Of a stretch of 64,000 bases of DNA, positions 32,066 through 45,089 are shown piece by piece (positions within the stretch are counted from its first letter, which is position 1; the number at the start of each line of letters is the position of its first letter). Below the pieces are notes generated by a model. That model had not been told where the DNA came from, did no database searches, and saw only the letters and a list, made by a program, of their open reading frames with translations. This stretch comes from Pseudonocardia sp. EC080619-01. Its GTDB lineage: Bacteria > Actinomycetota > Actinomycetes > Mycobacteriales > Pseudonocardiaceae. Location: the NCBI RefSeq assembly GCF_001420995.1, contig NZ_CP012184.1, forward strand, positions 2,278,501 to 2,342,500, read 5' to 3'. Both the position numbers and the translations under genes were made by a program.

Positions 32066-32881
32066 TCACCGCAGCCGGTCGAGCAGGGCGATCGCGTCGG
32101 TCGGGGCGTGCACCTTCATGTCGTTGTCGAAGTAACAGACGACGTCGAGTCCCCCCGCGGTCCACTCCCGGATCCGCCGCGCCCAGGAGTCCAGGGCCTC
32201 CACCGTGTAGCCGCCGGAGTAGAGCTCGCCCTGCCCGTGCAGCCGGACGTAGACCAGGTCCGCGGTCACCTCGTCGAACACCGGCCAGGTCCCGGCCGCG
32301 TCGGACTGCACCAGCGCGACGCCGTGCTCGCGCAGCAGGTCGAGGAAGGCCGGGTCCCGGAACGACTCGTGCCGCGGTTCGATCGCGTGCCGCAGCGGGC
32401 GGTCGGCGTCGGTCGCGGTGAGCGCGCGTCCCTCGACGCGCTCGTCGTGCCCGGTCGCGAACCGCGCCGCCGCGGCCGTGGCGCGAGGCAGCAGCGCGAG
32501 GAACCCGGCGATCCGGTCGGCGTCGAACCGCATCCGCGGCGGGAGCTGCCACAACACCGGGCCGAGCGCTGCGCCCAGTCCGAGCACCCCGGACGCCAAG
32601 AAGTTCGCGACCGGGACCGCGGCGTCGCGGAGCTGCTTCATGTGCGTGACGAACCGCGGACCCTTCACCGAGAACACGAAGCCGTCGGGGACCTCGGCGG
32701 CCCACGACCGGTAGCTCTCCGGGCGCTGCAGCGCGTAGAACGACCCGTTGATCTCGATCGAGGTGACCTGCCGGGAGAGGTACTCGAGCTCACGTCGCTG
32801 CACCAGCCCGGGCGGGTAGAAGGTGCCGCGCCACGGCGGGTAACGCCAGCCGGACGTCCCGACGACGACCCGGCCGGTCAC
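32066..32881 (-). CDS. DUF72 (YecE-like) family protein
   Basis: A 271-aa TIM-barrel-like protein of the DUF72 family; function unknown. Signatures: VGTSGWRYPPWRGTFYPPGL at the N-terminus, EINGSFYALQRPESYRSWA, FSVKGPRFVTHMKQLRD and the C-terminal VCYFDNDMKVHAPTDA. All family-conserved blocks are present. The GTG start is at 32881. It is monocistronic and divergent from the SDR gene. Confidence 0.9.
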   Translation of the reverse strand: MTGRVVVGTSGWRYPPWRGTFYPPGLVQRRELEYLSRQVTSIEINGSFYALQRPESYRSWAAEVPDGFVFSVKGPRFVTHMKQLRDAAVPVANFLASGVLGLGAALGPVLWQLPPRMRFDADRIAGFLALLPRATAAAARFATGHDERVEGRALTATDADRPLRHAIEPRHESFRDPAFLDLLREHGVALVQSDAAGTWPVFDEVTADLVYVRLHGQGELYSGGYTVEALDSWARRIREWTAGGLDVVCYFDNDMKVHAPTDAIALLDRLR

Positions 32882-33057
32882 GCGGGGCCTCCCGTGCGCG
32901 GCGCTGCCGGTGGCGCTGTCCGGACCACCGGTCGCGGCCCCGGTCGGCGGTGCCGCGCCGTCGCATCCGCTCGCATGCCCTGATCCTGGGGTCCCGGACC
33001 GGTTCCCGCCACCGTGTGCGACGCCCCGGTGGGCCGCCGAGGTGCGACGATGCCGGG

Positions 33058-33732
33058 ATGAGCCACGCCGTCGTCGTCACCGGGGCCGCGGGCGCGCTGG
33101 GCCGCGCCGTCGTCGCCGAGTTCCAGCGGGCCGGGCAGCCGGTCGTCGCTCTCGACCGGCTCGGCCCGGCGCTGGACGCGCTCGACGCCCCGCACCGGAT
33201 CCCGGTCGAGCTGACCGACCGCGGCGACGTCGGGCGGGCCTTCGCCGAGATCGACGGACGCGGTCTCACGGTCGGGACGCTGGTCGCCGTCGCCGGCGGC
33301 TACTCGCACGGAGGGCTCGCCGACCTCGACCCGGACACCCTGCACGGCCTGTTCGACACCAACCTCGGCACGCTGGTCTGGGCGGCCCAGGCCGCCGCCC
33401 CGCGGATCGCCGCGGCGGGCGGCGGCTCGATCGTCGCGGTGGGCGCCCGGACCGGGACCTCCGGTCCCGCACAGCTCGTGCACGGCGCGAGCAAGGCCGC
33501 GGTGCACCGCACCGTCGAGCTGCTCGCCGACGAGCTGCGGGGGCAGCGGATCCGGGTCAACGCGGTGCTCCCGTCGGTCGTGGACACCCCCGCCAACCGC
33601 GAGTGGATGGACGCCGACGCCGTGGACCGCGCCGTCGCCCCCGCCGCGATCGCCCGGGTGATCGCGTTCCTCGCCGGGCCGGACGCCGCCCCGGTCAGCG
33701 GCGCGCTCGTCCCGGTCTACGGCGACTCCTGA
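33058..33732 (+). CDS. Atypical short-chain dehydrogenase/reductase
   Basis: A 224-aa Rossmann-fold protein. The nucleotide motif is VTGAAGALGRAVV (TGxxGxxG). The usual catalytic YxxxK is HGASK (QLVHGASKAAVHRTVE), with His in place of Tyr, and the expected catalytic Ser before it is missing (VAVGARTGTSG). Its length is on the short side. It may bind NAD(P) without classical reductase chemistry. The start has no strong ribosome site; the upstream GACGATG stretch suggests a leaderless mRNA. Confidence 0.8.
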   Translation: MSHAVVVTGAAGALGRAVVAEFQRAGQPVVALDRLGPALDALDAPHRIPVELTDRGDVGRAFAEIDGRGLTVGTLVAVAGGYSHGGLADLDPDTLHGLFDTNLGTLVWAAQAAAPRIAAAGGGSIVAVGARTGTSGPAQLVHGASKAAVHRTVELLADELRGQRIRVNAVLPSVVDTPANREWMDADAVDRAVAPAAIARVIAFLAGPDAAPVSGALVPVYGDS

Positions 33733-33761
33733 CGGCGCCGCGCGACCGGCTGCCAGGATGG

Positions 33762-34628
33762 GTGCATGCGCACCCGACCGCTCCCCGCACCGTGACCGGG
33801 CTCGCCCCGGCGGTGCGCCGGGTCCTGGACTGGCCGGTCGACCACGTCGCCGCCGCCGTCGTCGGTGCCGACGGCGCGGTGCTCGCCGACGCCGGCGACA
33901 CCGGCCGCGAGTTCGGCCTCGCCTCGGTGACCAAGCTGCTGTCGGCGTACGCCGCACTGGTCGCGGTCGAGGAGGGCGCCGTCGACTGGGACGACGCCGC
34001 GGGCCCCGAGGGCGCCACCGTCCGGCACCTGATCGCGCACACGTCCGGCCTGGCCTTCGACACCGACGAGGTCAAGGCCGCCCCCGGCGAGCGCCGGATC
34101 TACTCCAACACCGGGTTCGCGGTACTGGGCGACGCGATCGCCGGGGCCACCGGGATCGGCTTCGCCGACTACCTCCACCAGGCCGTCTGCGAGCCGCTCG
34201 GGATGACGCGGACCCGCCTGGAGGGCGCGCCGGGCGCGGGCGCCGTCTCGACCGCCGCGGACCTGTCGCTGTTCGCGGCCGAGCTGCAGGCCCCGAAGCT
34301 CCTCGACCCGCGCACGGTCGCCGAGGCGACGACCGTCGCCTACCCGGGTCTCGACGGCCTGCTGCCCGGCTACGGCCGGCAGCGCCCGAACGACTGGGGC
34401 CTGGGCTTCGAGATCCGCGACGGCAAGTCCCCGCACTGGACCGGCGAGCACTCGTCGCCGCGGACGTTCGGCCACTTCGGACAGTCCGGGACCTTCCTGT
34501 GGGTGGATCCCGACGTGCGCGCCGCCGCCGTCGTCCTGACCGACCGGGACTTCGGGCCGTGGGCGGCCGAGGCCTGGACCCCGTGGACCGACGGGGTGCT
34601 CGCGGAGCTCCCGGAGCCGCACCGGTAG
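33762..34628 (+). CDS. Serine hydrolase, beta-lactamase (class C/PBP4*-like) family
   Basis: A 288-aa penicillin-binding-type hydrolase. It has SVTK (SxxK nucleophile, in FGLASVTKLLSAYAALVA), YSNTGF (YxN) and HFGQSGTF (HxG in place of KTG). No signal peptide is seen, so it is probably a cytoplasmic esterase or D-aminopeptidase rather than a beta-lactamase. The GTG at 33762 was chosen (AGGA upstream); GTG 33792 is possible. It starts 30 bp after the SDR gene, so the two may be co-transcribed. Confidence 0.85.
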   Translation: MHAHPTAPRTVTGLAPAVRRVLDWPVDHVAAAVVGADGAVLADAGDTGREFGLASVTKLLSAYAALVAVEEGAVDWDDAAGPEGATVRHLIAHTSGLAFDTDEVKAAPGERRIYSNTGFAVLGDAIAGATGIGFADYLHQAVCEPLGMTRTRLEGAPGAGAVSTAADLSLFAAELQAPKLLDPRTVAEATTVAYPGLDGLLPGYGRQRPNDWGLGFEIRDGKSPHWTGEHSSPRTFGHFGQSGTFLWVDPDVRAAAVVLTDRDFGPWAAEAWTPWTDGVLAELPEPHR

Positions 34629-34664
34629 TTGCGCACGTCACACCGTCGGCGCCACGATCGGGGG

Positions 34665-35357
34665 ATGACGACGGTGCTGGTGGTGGACGACGACGAGCGC
34701 GTCCGCACCCTGGTCACCTGGCAGCTGGAGGCGGACGGGTTCGCCGTCGCCGCCGCGGCCGACGGTGCCGCCGCGCTGGACCGGATCGGCCGGGAGCGGC
34801 CCGATCTCGTCGTCCTGGATCTGTCCCTGCCCGGCGTCGGCGGCCTGGACGTGCTGCGCCGGGTCCGCGGCGACGAGTCCGTGACCGGGGGCGCGGCGAT
34901 GCCGGTGATCGTGCTGTCCGGACGCAGCGGCGAGACCGACCGGATCGTCGGGCTCGACCTCGGCGCGGACGACTACCTGGTCAAACCGTTCTCCCCCAGC
35001 GAGCTCGTGGCCCGGGTCCGCTCGGTGCTCCGCCGATCGGCGCCCCCGCACCCCGACCCCGGCGACGGGCCCGTCCGCGGTCTGCGCGTCGACGACGCCT
35101 CCCGCGAGGTCACCGTCGACGGTGCCCCGGTCGAGCTGACCGCCCGCGAGTTCGACCTGCTCGCGTTCCTCGCCCGGCACCCGCGCCAGGTGTTCAGCCG
35201 GGTCCAGCTGCTGGAGCAGGTGTGGGAGGGCGCGCCGGACTGGCGGAGCGAGGCGACCGTGACCGAGCACGTCCACCGGCTGCGTCAGAAGCTCCCCGGG
35301 GGCACCCGGTTCCTGCGCACCGTCCGCGGTGTCGGCTACCGGCTGGAGCCCGGATGA
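34665..35357 (+). CDS. OmpR-family response regulator
   Basis: A 230-aa DNA-binding regulator. The receiver domain (1-120) has DDDE acidic pocket residues, phospho-acceptor Asp-52 in LVVLDLSLPG and Lys in DYLVKPFSP. The winged-helix domain (about 135-228) includes ELTAREFDLLAFLARHPRQV and ends TVRGVGYRLEPG. The ATG overlaps nothing upstream and ends in an ATGA overlap with the kinase gene, so the pair forms one operon. Confidence 0.93.
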   Translation: MTTVLVVDDDERVRTLVTWQLEADGFAVAAAADGAAALDRIGRERPDLVVLDLSLPGVGGLDVLRRVRGDESVTGGAAMPVIVLSGRSGETDRIVGLDLGADDYLVKPFSPSELVARVRSVLRRSAPPHPDPGDGPVRGLRVDDASREVTVDGAPVELTAREFDLLAFLARHPRQVFSRVQLLEQVWEGAPDWRSEATVTEHVHRLRQKLPGGTRFLRTVRGVGYRLEPG

Positions 35358-36973
35358 GCGCGAGGACGCACGCCCGCCCCGGGCTGGACCACGACGACAC
35401 GCTCGCGCTGCTCAGCCGTCAGACCGAGCTGCTCGAACGGATCGCCGAGGGCACCCCGCTGTCCGACGTGCTGGCCGGGATCACCGCCGTGCTGGAGGAT
35501 CTCGTCCCCGGGGCCCGCTGCTCGGTCCTGCTGCTCGACCCGGCCCGGTCGACCCTGCACCACGGGGCGGCGCCGTCGCTGCCGCACGCGTACTCGTCCC
35601 GGATCGACGGCCTGCCCATCGGCGCCGACGCCGGGTCCTGCGGTGCGGCCGCGTACCTGGACCGGCCGGTCGTCGCCGAGGACATCGGGACCGACCCGCG
35701 CTGGCGCGAGTACCGCGCGCTCGCGACCCCGCACGGGCTGCGGTCGTGCTGGTCGTCGCCGATCCGGGGGCGCCAGGGTGTGCTCGGGACGTTCGCCGTC
35801 TACCACGACCACCGGCACCGCCCCTCGGCCCGTGAGGAGCGCCTGGTCGACCGGCTGACCCACCTCGCGTCGGTGGCGATCGAGCATGCGGGCCTCTTCG
35901 GCGCGCTCGCCGAGAGCGAGGAACGGTTCCGGCGGGCGTTCGCCGACAACGCGACGGGGATGGCGCTGGCGGACCCGCACGGCCGGATCACCGACGCCAA
36001 CCGGGCCCTGACCGAGCTGCTGGGCCGCGACATCACCGGGGAACGGGTCGACGAGGTCCTGGTCCCCTGCGCGGGTGCCGCCGGTGAGGCCCGGGCCCGT
36101 CACGCCGGCGGTGCGGAGCTGGAGCTGGCGGTCACGTCCTCGCCGGTCCACGGGCCGGACGGCGGCGTCGTCCAGCTGTCGGTGGCCGTGCTGGACCTGA
36201 CGCAGCGCCGCGCGGCACTGCGCGAGCGGCAGGCCCGTCACGAGGCCGAGGTCGCACGGGCCGCGGCCGAGTCGGCCAGCCGGGCCAAGTCACGGTTCGT
36301 CGCGGCGCTCGGGCACGAGCTGCGCACCCCGCTCCAGGCGATCAGCGGGTTCGCCGAGCTGCTCGGCACCCTCGACCTGCCCGCCGACCGGCGGGCCGGC
36401 GCGCTGGACCGGATCGCCGGCGCGACGTCGCACATCCTGTCCCTCGTCGACGAGGTGCTCGACGTCGCCCGCGTCGAGGCCGGTGCGCTGCCGGTCCATC
36501 CCGAGCGGGTCGACGCGGCCGCCCTCACCGACGAGGTGCTCGACCTCCTCGGGCCGGTGGCGGGCGAGCGGGGCGTGACGCTGCACCACGTACCGGGCGG
36601 CGCGGCGGACGTCCTGGCCGACCCGCGCCGGCTGCGCCAGGTGCTGATCAACCTGGTCGGCAACGGCATCCGCTACAACCGGCCCGACGGCTGGGTGACC
36701 GTCGGGATCGACGGCGGCGGTGCCGGCGTCCGGCTGGTCGTCCGCGACTCCGGGCGCGGCATCCCCGAGCACGTCACCGGCCGGATCTTCGTCGCGTTCG
36801 ACCGGCTGGACCTCGCCGAGCACGGCCCCGCCGACCAGGGCATCGGGCTGGGCCTGCCGCTGGCCAGGGGGCTGGTCGAGGCGATGGGCGGCACGCTGAC
36901 GATCAGCTCGGTGGTCGACGCCGGCACGACGGCCGTCGTCGCACTCCCCCGCGTTGAGCCGCCGTTGAGGTGA
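35354..36973 (+). CDS. Sensor histidine kinase with GAF and PAS domains
   Basis: A 539-aa kinase without membrane helices, so a cytoplasmic sensor. A GAF domain (about 35-175; VLLLDPARSTLHHGAAPSLP, VVAEDIGTDPRWREYRAL) precedes a PAS domain (about 190-285; RRAFADNATGMALADPHGRI). The HisKA domain has phospho-acceptor His-321 in ALGHELRTPLQAISGF, and the HATPase has N box NLVGNGIRYN, G1 VRDSGRGIPEHV and G2 GIGLGLPLARGLV. It is translationally coupled to the response regulator. The ligand is unknown. Confidence 0.92.
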   Translation: MSARTHARPGLDHDDTLALLSRQTELLERIAEGTPLSDVLAGITAVLEDLVPGARCSVLLLDPARSTLHHGAAPSLPHAYSSRIDGLPIGADAGSCGAAAYLDRPVVAEDIGTDPRWREYRALATPHGLRSCWSSPIRGRQGVLGTFAVYHDHRHRPSAREERLVDRLTHLASVAIEHAGLFGALAESEERFRRAFADNATGMALADPHGRITDANRALTELLGRDITGERVDEVLVPCAGAAGEARARHAGGAELELAVTSSPVHGPDGGVVQLSVAVLDLTQRRAALRERQARHEAEVARAAAESASRAKSRFVAALGHELRTPLQAISGFAELLGTLDLPADRRAGALDRIAGATSHILSLVDEVLDVARVEAGALPVHPERVDAAALTDEVLDLLGPVAGERGVTLHHVPGGAADVLADPRRLRQVLINLVGNGIRYNRPDGWVTVGIDGGGAGVRLVVRDSGRGIPEHVTGRIFVAFDRLDLAEHGPADQGIGLGLPLARGLVEAMGGTLTISSVVDAGTTAVVALPRVEPPLR

Positions 36974-37378
36974 GGTTGTCCGGGCGGTGACCGCCGTCGC
37001 GCAGCATCGTCCGGGTGCTCCGACCCGGCCCGGGCGGGACGGCAGCTCCCCGGCCGTCCCGCCTCGTGACGACGCCCCGTCCGCCCCTCGGACGGGGCGG
37101 CGGGAAATTCTCCGGCCCCCGGGAATGATCCGCCCGGCCCGCCCGTTGGAACGACTGTCCGAGCCGGGCGACACGAGTCCCCGGGCCGCAATGGATAACC
37201 GCCGCCGTGGAATACCGTCCGGCTGGAGCCGCGGTGTGCCACTCGCCGCGAGGCGACCGGCGCCCGGTTCGGACACCCTTTCCGACCGCTCCCGAAATCC
37301 GATTGCCGGTGCGTGCGAGCCCGATCACCATGGTCGGCGTCCGCGACACAGCGAACCACCAGGCACACTGAACGGACG
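36974..37378. promoter_or_regulatory. 405-bp region between the kinase gene and hrpA
   Basis: No credible ORF on either strand. The middle (37090-37230) is locally less GC-rich (GGAAATTCTCC, GGAATGATCC, AATGGATAACC, GGAATACCG) than its surroundings, suggesting promoter and 5' leader sequence for hrpA rather than coding DNA. No definite -10/-35 or hairpin terminator for the kinase was identified. Confidence 0.4.
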
Positions 37379-41698
<4,320 letters not shown>

Positions 41699-41743
41699 AC
41701 GCGGCGCACGGAGAATGTCGGGGGGCGCGGGCACACTGCCCGC

Positions 41744-42130
41744 ATGAGCACCGACGCCCCCATCGCCAGGTTCTCCCTCGCCGCGATCGACTGCCCGGAC
41801 CCGCTGGAGCTCGCACGGTTCTACGGACGGATCACCGGCTGGCCGGTGGCCGGGCAGACCCACGACGACTGGGTCGAGCTCGATCCCGGCGGCGCCGGCG
41901 CGACGCTGGCGTTCCAGAAGATCTCCGACGGGGCCTACCGCCCGCCGCGGTGGCCCGGTCAGGACGATCCGCAGCGCGTGCACCTCGACTTCGACGTCCC
42001 GGATCTCGACGCCGGTGAGGCGGCCGTGCTCGCGATCGGAGCCCGCAAGCACGACGTGCAGCCCGCGCCGGAGAGCTTCCGGGTGTTCCTCGACCCGGTC
42101 GGGCACCCGTTCTGCCTGGTGAGGGCCTGA
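41744..42130 (+). CDS. VOC-superfamily (glyoxalase-like) protein
   Basis: A 128-aa protein with two beta-alpha-beta-beta-beta modules of the vicinal oxygen chelate fold: FSLAAIDCPDPLELARFYGR near the start and VFLDPVGHPFCLV at the end. It resembles the glyoxalase-like (Glyoxalase_6) family common in actinobacteria, whose members are mostly uncharacterised. It is preceded by a 45-bp gap with ACACTG near the ATG, perhaps a leaderless promoter. Confidence 0.85.
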   Translation: MSTDAPIARFSLAAIDCPDPLELARFYGRITGWPVAGQTHDDWVELDPGGAGATLAFQKISDGAYRPPRWPGQDDPQRVHLDFDVPDLDAGEAAVLAIGARKHDVQPAPESFRVFLDPVGHPFCLVRA

Positions 42131-42195
42131 CACCTCGCCGGAGGTGGGTGGAGATGTGACGATCGGGCTCCACCGACGGCGAGGGAGCCGCCCCG

Positions 42196-43398
42196 ATGAC
42201 CGCATCGACCACCCCGTACACCGAGCTCGGCGAGGCGCTGGGCACCGACTTCTTCTCGGTGCGCGACCAGTTCACCGACGAGCAGTGGCAGCGGTTCACC
42301 GACGTGCGCCGGTTCGTCGACACCGAGGTGCTCGACGAGATCAACGGCTACTGGGAGCGGGCGGAGCTGCCCTGGGACCTGTTCCGCAGGCTCCCCGAGC
42401 TCGGCATCGTGGGCGAGGACATCACCGGTCACGGCGCAGCGGCGATGAGCCCGCTCGCGCTGGGCCTCGTCCACATGGAGCTGCACCGCGGCGACGGCTC
42501 GCTGGGCACGTTCCTCGGTGTCCACGCGGGACTCGCGATGAAGGCCGTCGACATGTGCGGCTCGGAGGAGCAGAAGCAGCGCTGGCTGCCGTCGATGTCC
42601 ACGCTGGAGCGGACCGGCGCGTTCGCGCTGACCGAGCCGGACCACGGCTCGGACTCGGTCGCGCTGGAGACCACCGCGACCCGCGACGGCGACCACTGGA
42701 TCCTGAACGGGACCAAGCGCTGGATCGGCAACGGCACCGTCGCCGACCTGGTGATCGTCTGGGCGCGGGACACCGGCTCCGGTGACGTGCTCGGGTTCGT
42801 CGTCGAGACCCCGGCGGAGGGCTACACGGCGACCGTGATCCCGGGGAAGGTGTCGCTGCGCGCCCTGTGGCAGGCCGACATCACGCTGGACGGTGTCCGC
42901 GTCCCGGACGACGCCCGGCTCGCACACGCGCGCACCTTCGCCGACTGCGCGGCGGTGCTGGCCACGACCCGGTCCACCTGCGCCTGGATGGCGCTGGGGC
43001 ACGCCACGGCCGGCTACGACGCCGCGCTCCGCTACGCGACCGAACGCCACCAGTTCGGCAAGCCCCTGGCGAGCTTCCAGATCGTGCAGCAGCGGCTCGT
43101 CCGGATGCTCGCCGACCTCACCGGCATGCAGCTCTACTGCATGCAGACCGCCCGCCTGGCCGAGGCCGGGAAGCTGTCGCCGACGGTCGCGGGGCTGGCG
43201 AAGATGCACAACACCCGCACCGCCCGGTCGATCCTCTCCGAGGCCCGCGACCTGCTCGGCGGCAACGGGATCCTGCTCGAACACCACGTCGTGCGGCACT
43301 GGGCCGACATCGAGGCCATCCACACCTTCGAGGGCACCGAGACGATGCAGACCCTGATCGTGGGCCGGGACGTGACGGGGATCAGCGCCTTCACCTGA
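42196..43398 (+). CDS. Acyl-CoA dehydrogenase (glutaryl-CoA dehydrogenase-like)
   Basis: A 400-aa FAD flavoenzyme. It has the domain pattern of the ACAD family: FALTEPDHGSDSVALETTA (signature 1), a middle beta domain, and a C-terminal helical domain with QFGKPLASFQIVQQRLVRML and GGNGILLEHHVVRHWADIEA, then IHTFEGTETMQTLIVGRDVT. The catalytic glutamate in HTFEGTETMQ is at the glutaryl/isovaleryl position. The DLLGGNGILLEHHVVRHWAD block is most like glutaryl-CoA dehydrogenase. No ETF genes are adjacent. The ATG follows GAGGGAG by 7 nt. Confidence 0.9.
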   Translation: MTASTTPYTELGEALGTDFFSVRDQFTDEQWQRFTDVRRFVDTEVLDEINGYWERAELPWDLFRRLPELGIVGEDITGHGAAAMSPLALGLVHMELHRGDGSLGTFLGVHAGLAMKAVDMCGSEEQKQRWLPSMSTLERTGAFALTEPDHGSDSVALETTATRDGDHWILNGTKRWIGNGTVADLVIVWARDTGSGDVLGFVVETPAEGYTATVIPGKVSLRALWQADITLDGVRVPDDARLAHARTFADCAAVLATTRSTCAWMALGHATAGYDAALRYATERHQFGKPLASFQIVQQRLVRMLADLTGMQLYCMQTARLAEAGKLSPTVAGLAKMHNTRTARSILSEARDLLGGNGILLEHHVVRHWADIEAIHTFEGTETMQTLIVGRDVTGISAFT

Positions 43399-43501
43399 GC
43401 CGCGCCGCGGCGCAGCGCGGCGCCGTCAGCACGGACGGGCGCCCGCCGTAGCACTCACGACGCCACGGCGACCGGGGGTGTCGTCCACCGCAACCGGGAG
43501 C

Positions 43502-43632
43502 GGGTTCTCTGAGTTCGCTTCCCCAGGCAGCGATTCTGCAGAACACACATGCCCCGGCGCGCCGGACCCGCCCCCTCCTCCGACATCACCCACAACGGAA
43601 TCGCTGCCTGAGGAAGCGGTTCCACAGAACCC
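43502..43632. repeat. Large inverted repeat (36-nt arms) between convergent genes
   Basis: Arms at 43502-43537 (GGGTTCTCTGAG to GGCAGCGATTCT) and 43597-43632 match in 29 of 36 inverted positions; the 15-nt block TCAGGCAGCGATTC is nearly perfect. They flank 59 bp holding CCGGCGCGCCGG. The arms contain AATC- and GTTC-rich words unlike the local composition. This could be a MITE-like remnant or a bidirectional terminator; no transposase or target-site duplication was found. Confidence 0.65.
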
Positions 43633-43690
43633 GGTCGCCCGTCGCGTCGGCTCGAGCGCGGCAGCTCGAGCCCACCGCCCGGACACACCG

Positions 43691-43746
43691 CCCACGCACT
43701 CCGGCCACCGCACTCCGACCACCGCACGCCGGCCACCGCACGCCGC
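43691..43746. repeat. 14-bp tandem repeat, four units
   Basis: Four consecutive units of the form CCACCGCACKCCGR; the first is diverged. They sit in the non-coding 3' region between the acyl-CoA dehydrogenase and the MpaB-like gene. Confidence 0.75.
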
Positions 43747-43791
43747 CGACGCATGCGTGCCGCCCGGGCCCGCATCCCGCGAGCAGGCCGC

Positions 43792-45033
43792 TCAGACGGC
43801 GAGGTCCCGCGGCCCCGGGCGGTCCCGGCCGAACCGGCGCGCGAGATCGGCCTCGATCCGGCGGTCGGAGCGGGACTCCAGCCATCGCCGTCCGCGCCGG
43901 GTCCGGGCCACCACACCGACCTCGACGAGGTTGCGCACCGCCTGCGCCGGGACCGCCCACGGTGCCGTGACCGGGAGGTCCAGGTCCCGCATGCCCTCCG
44001 CGCGCAGGAAGACCCGCAGGAGGCTGAGGAGCCGACGTCGTTCCCAGGAGCCGCGGAGCCGGTCCAGCGGGCCGCCGGTCCGCTCCGAGCGGAGGCCGTC
44101 GACCAGGGCGACGGCGAGCGCCGCACCGTTGGGGGTGACGTCGCCCTGGGCGAGCAGCACGTGGTGGTTGAACACGTTCTGGGCGCGCTCGTCGTCGAAC
44201 AGCCAGTCCTCGTCGACGCCCATCAGCCACCCGACGTAGCGCCAGAGGTGCATGATCGCGCGGCTCTCGGTACCGGAGACGTGGCGGCCGAGCAGCCGGC
44301 AGCCGAGGATCGCGGTGCTGTTGAAGAGGCCGAGGGTCGCCGCCGAGTCCGACTGGTTGATCGGCAGACCGTGGGTGGCGACGTCGTAGCGGTCGCCACG
44401 TTCGAAGCGGTCGGCGACGAGCGCGTGCATCGCGCGCACGTGCAGGGTCGCCCGCCAGCCGTCGCCGCCGGTACGCATGCCGCCGGGTGCGCTCACCGCG
44501 AAGGACCACGCCTGCGTCTCCGCCAGCCGTCGCATCGCACCGTCGCCGGTCAGCCCGCCGGTCCGCACCAGCAGCTCGGTCGGCCCGCCGTAGCGGTAGC
44601 CGCCGATCAGCGACAGGCCCAGCAGCACGTCGTCGCGGCTGCGGCCGAGCCGCCGGTACGCCCGCGCGCCCCGTTCGAGCAGGTCCCGGTCCAGCCACCC
44701 CGGTTCCGGGGTGACGGCCGCGAAGAACTCGCGCAGCGCGGCCGGTCCGTCCGCGGGGGCCGCGCCGTCGGCGAGCGCACGGTGGAACGCCCGCATCGTC
44801 ACCCGCTCCGGGTCCTCCCGGCCGCGCCCCATCGCCCGGGCCAGGGCGGCGCCCGTCTCGTCGCGGGTCAGCATCCGCCGGCCGATCTCGTCGACGAGTG
44901 CGACGTCCGGCTCGCGTACTCCGGCGACGAGGGCGAGCGGCCGGGCGATCCGCGCCGCGCGGGCCGGTGAACTGCGGAAACGGCGCGGCCCGATCGGTGC
45001 GGGCGCGCTCGCCTCGGGGATCTCTGCCACCAT
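43792..45033 (-). CDS. Oxygenase MpaB family (DUF2236) protein
   Basis: A 413-aa haem-dependent oxygenase-like protein of the MpaB/latex-clearing family. Hallmarks are VAGVREPDVALVDEIGRRML near the N-terminus, MRAFHRA, HVRAMHALVADRF and GLPINQSDSAATLGLFNS; in this family the conserved histidines and arginines of those blocks hold the haem. MIMHLWRYVGWLMGVDEDWL-type sequence (IMHLWRYVGWLMGVDEDWLF) follows. The start at ATG 45033 (MVAEIPEASAP) was preferred. The gene is divergent from a TetR gene that probably controls it. The substrate is unknown. Confidence 0.82.
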   Translation of the reverse strand: MVAEIPEASAPAPIGPRRFRSSPARAARIARPLALVAGVREPDVALVDEIGRRMLTRDETGAALARAMGRGREDPERVTMRAFHRALADGAAPADGPAALREFFAAVTPEPGWLDRDLLERGARAYRRLGRSRDDVLLGLSLIGGYRYGGPTELLVRTGGLTGDGAMRRLAETQAWSFAVSAPGGMRTGGDGWRATLHVRAMHALVADRFERGDRYDVATHGLPINQSDSAATLGLFNSTAILGCRLLGRHVSGTESRAIMHLWRYVGWLMGVDEDWLFDDERAQNVFNHHVLLAQGDVTPNGAALAVALVDGLRSERTGGPLDRLRGSWERRRLLSLLRVFLRAEGMRDLDLPVTAPWAVPAQAVRNLVEVGVVARTRRGRRWLESRSDRRIEADLARRFGRDRPGPRDLAV

Positions 45034-45060
45034 GGGCCGATGCTGACACGAGTCGGAGCT

Positions 45061-45073
45061 CGCGTTCAACGCG
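45061..45073. promoter_or_regulatory. Candidate TetR operator in the divergent promoter
   Basis: CGCGTT-C-AACGCG is a perfect palindrome with a one-base centre, 28 bp before the MpaB start on one side and 17 bp before the TetR start on the other. Palindromes of this size in a 56-bp divergent region are typical TetR self-regulatory sites. Confidence 0.55.
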
Positions 45074-45089
45074 CGTTCGGGAGCCGGGT

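Noticed and set aside
33762..34628. Secreted class C beta-lactamase
   Set aside because: SxxK and YxN are present but there is no signal peptide and the KTG motif is HxG, so a cytoplasmic esterase/peptidase-like hydrolase is more likely.
37313..37378. Earlier start for hrpA within the extended ORF
   Set aside because: The upstream residues are atypical and no ribosome site precedes them; the ATG at 37379 gives a natural MSTDPAASSS start.
43502..43746. CRISPR array
   Set aside because: The 14-bp units are directly adjacent with no spacers, and no cas genes are in the window.
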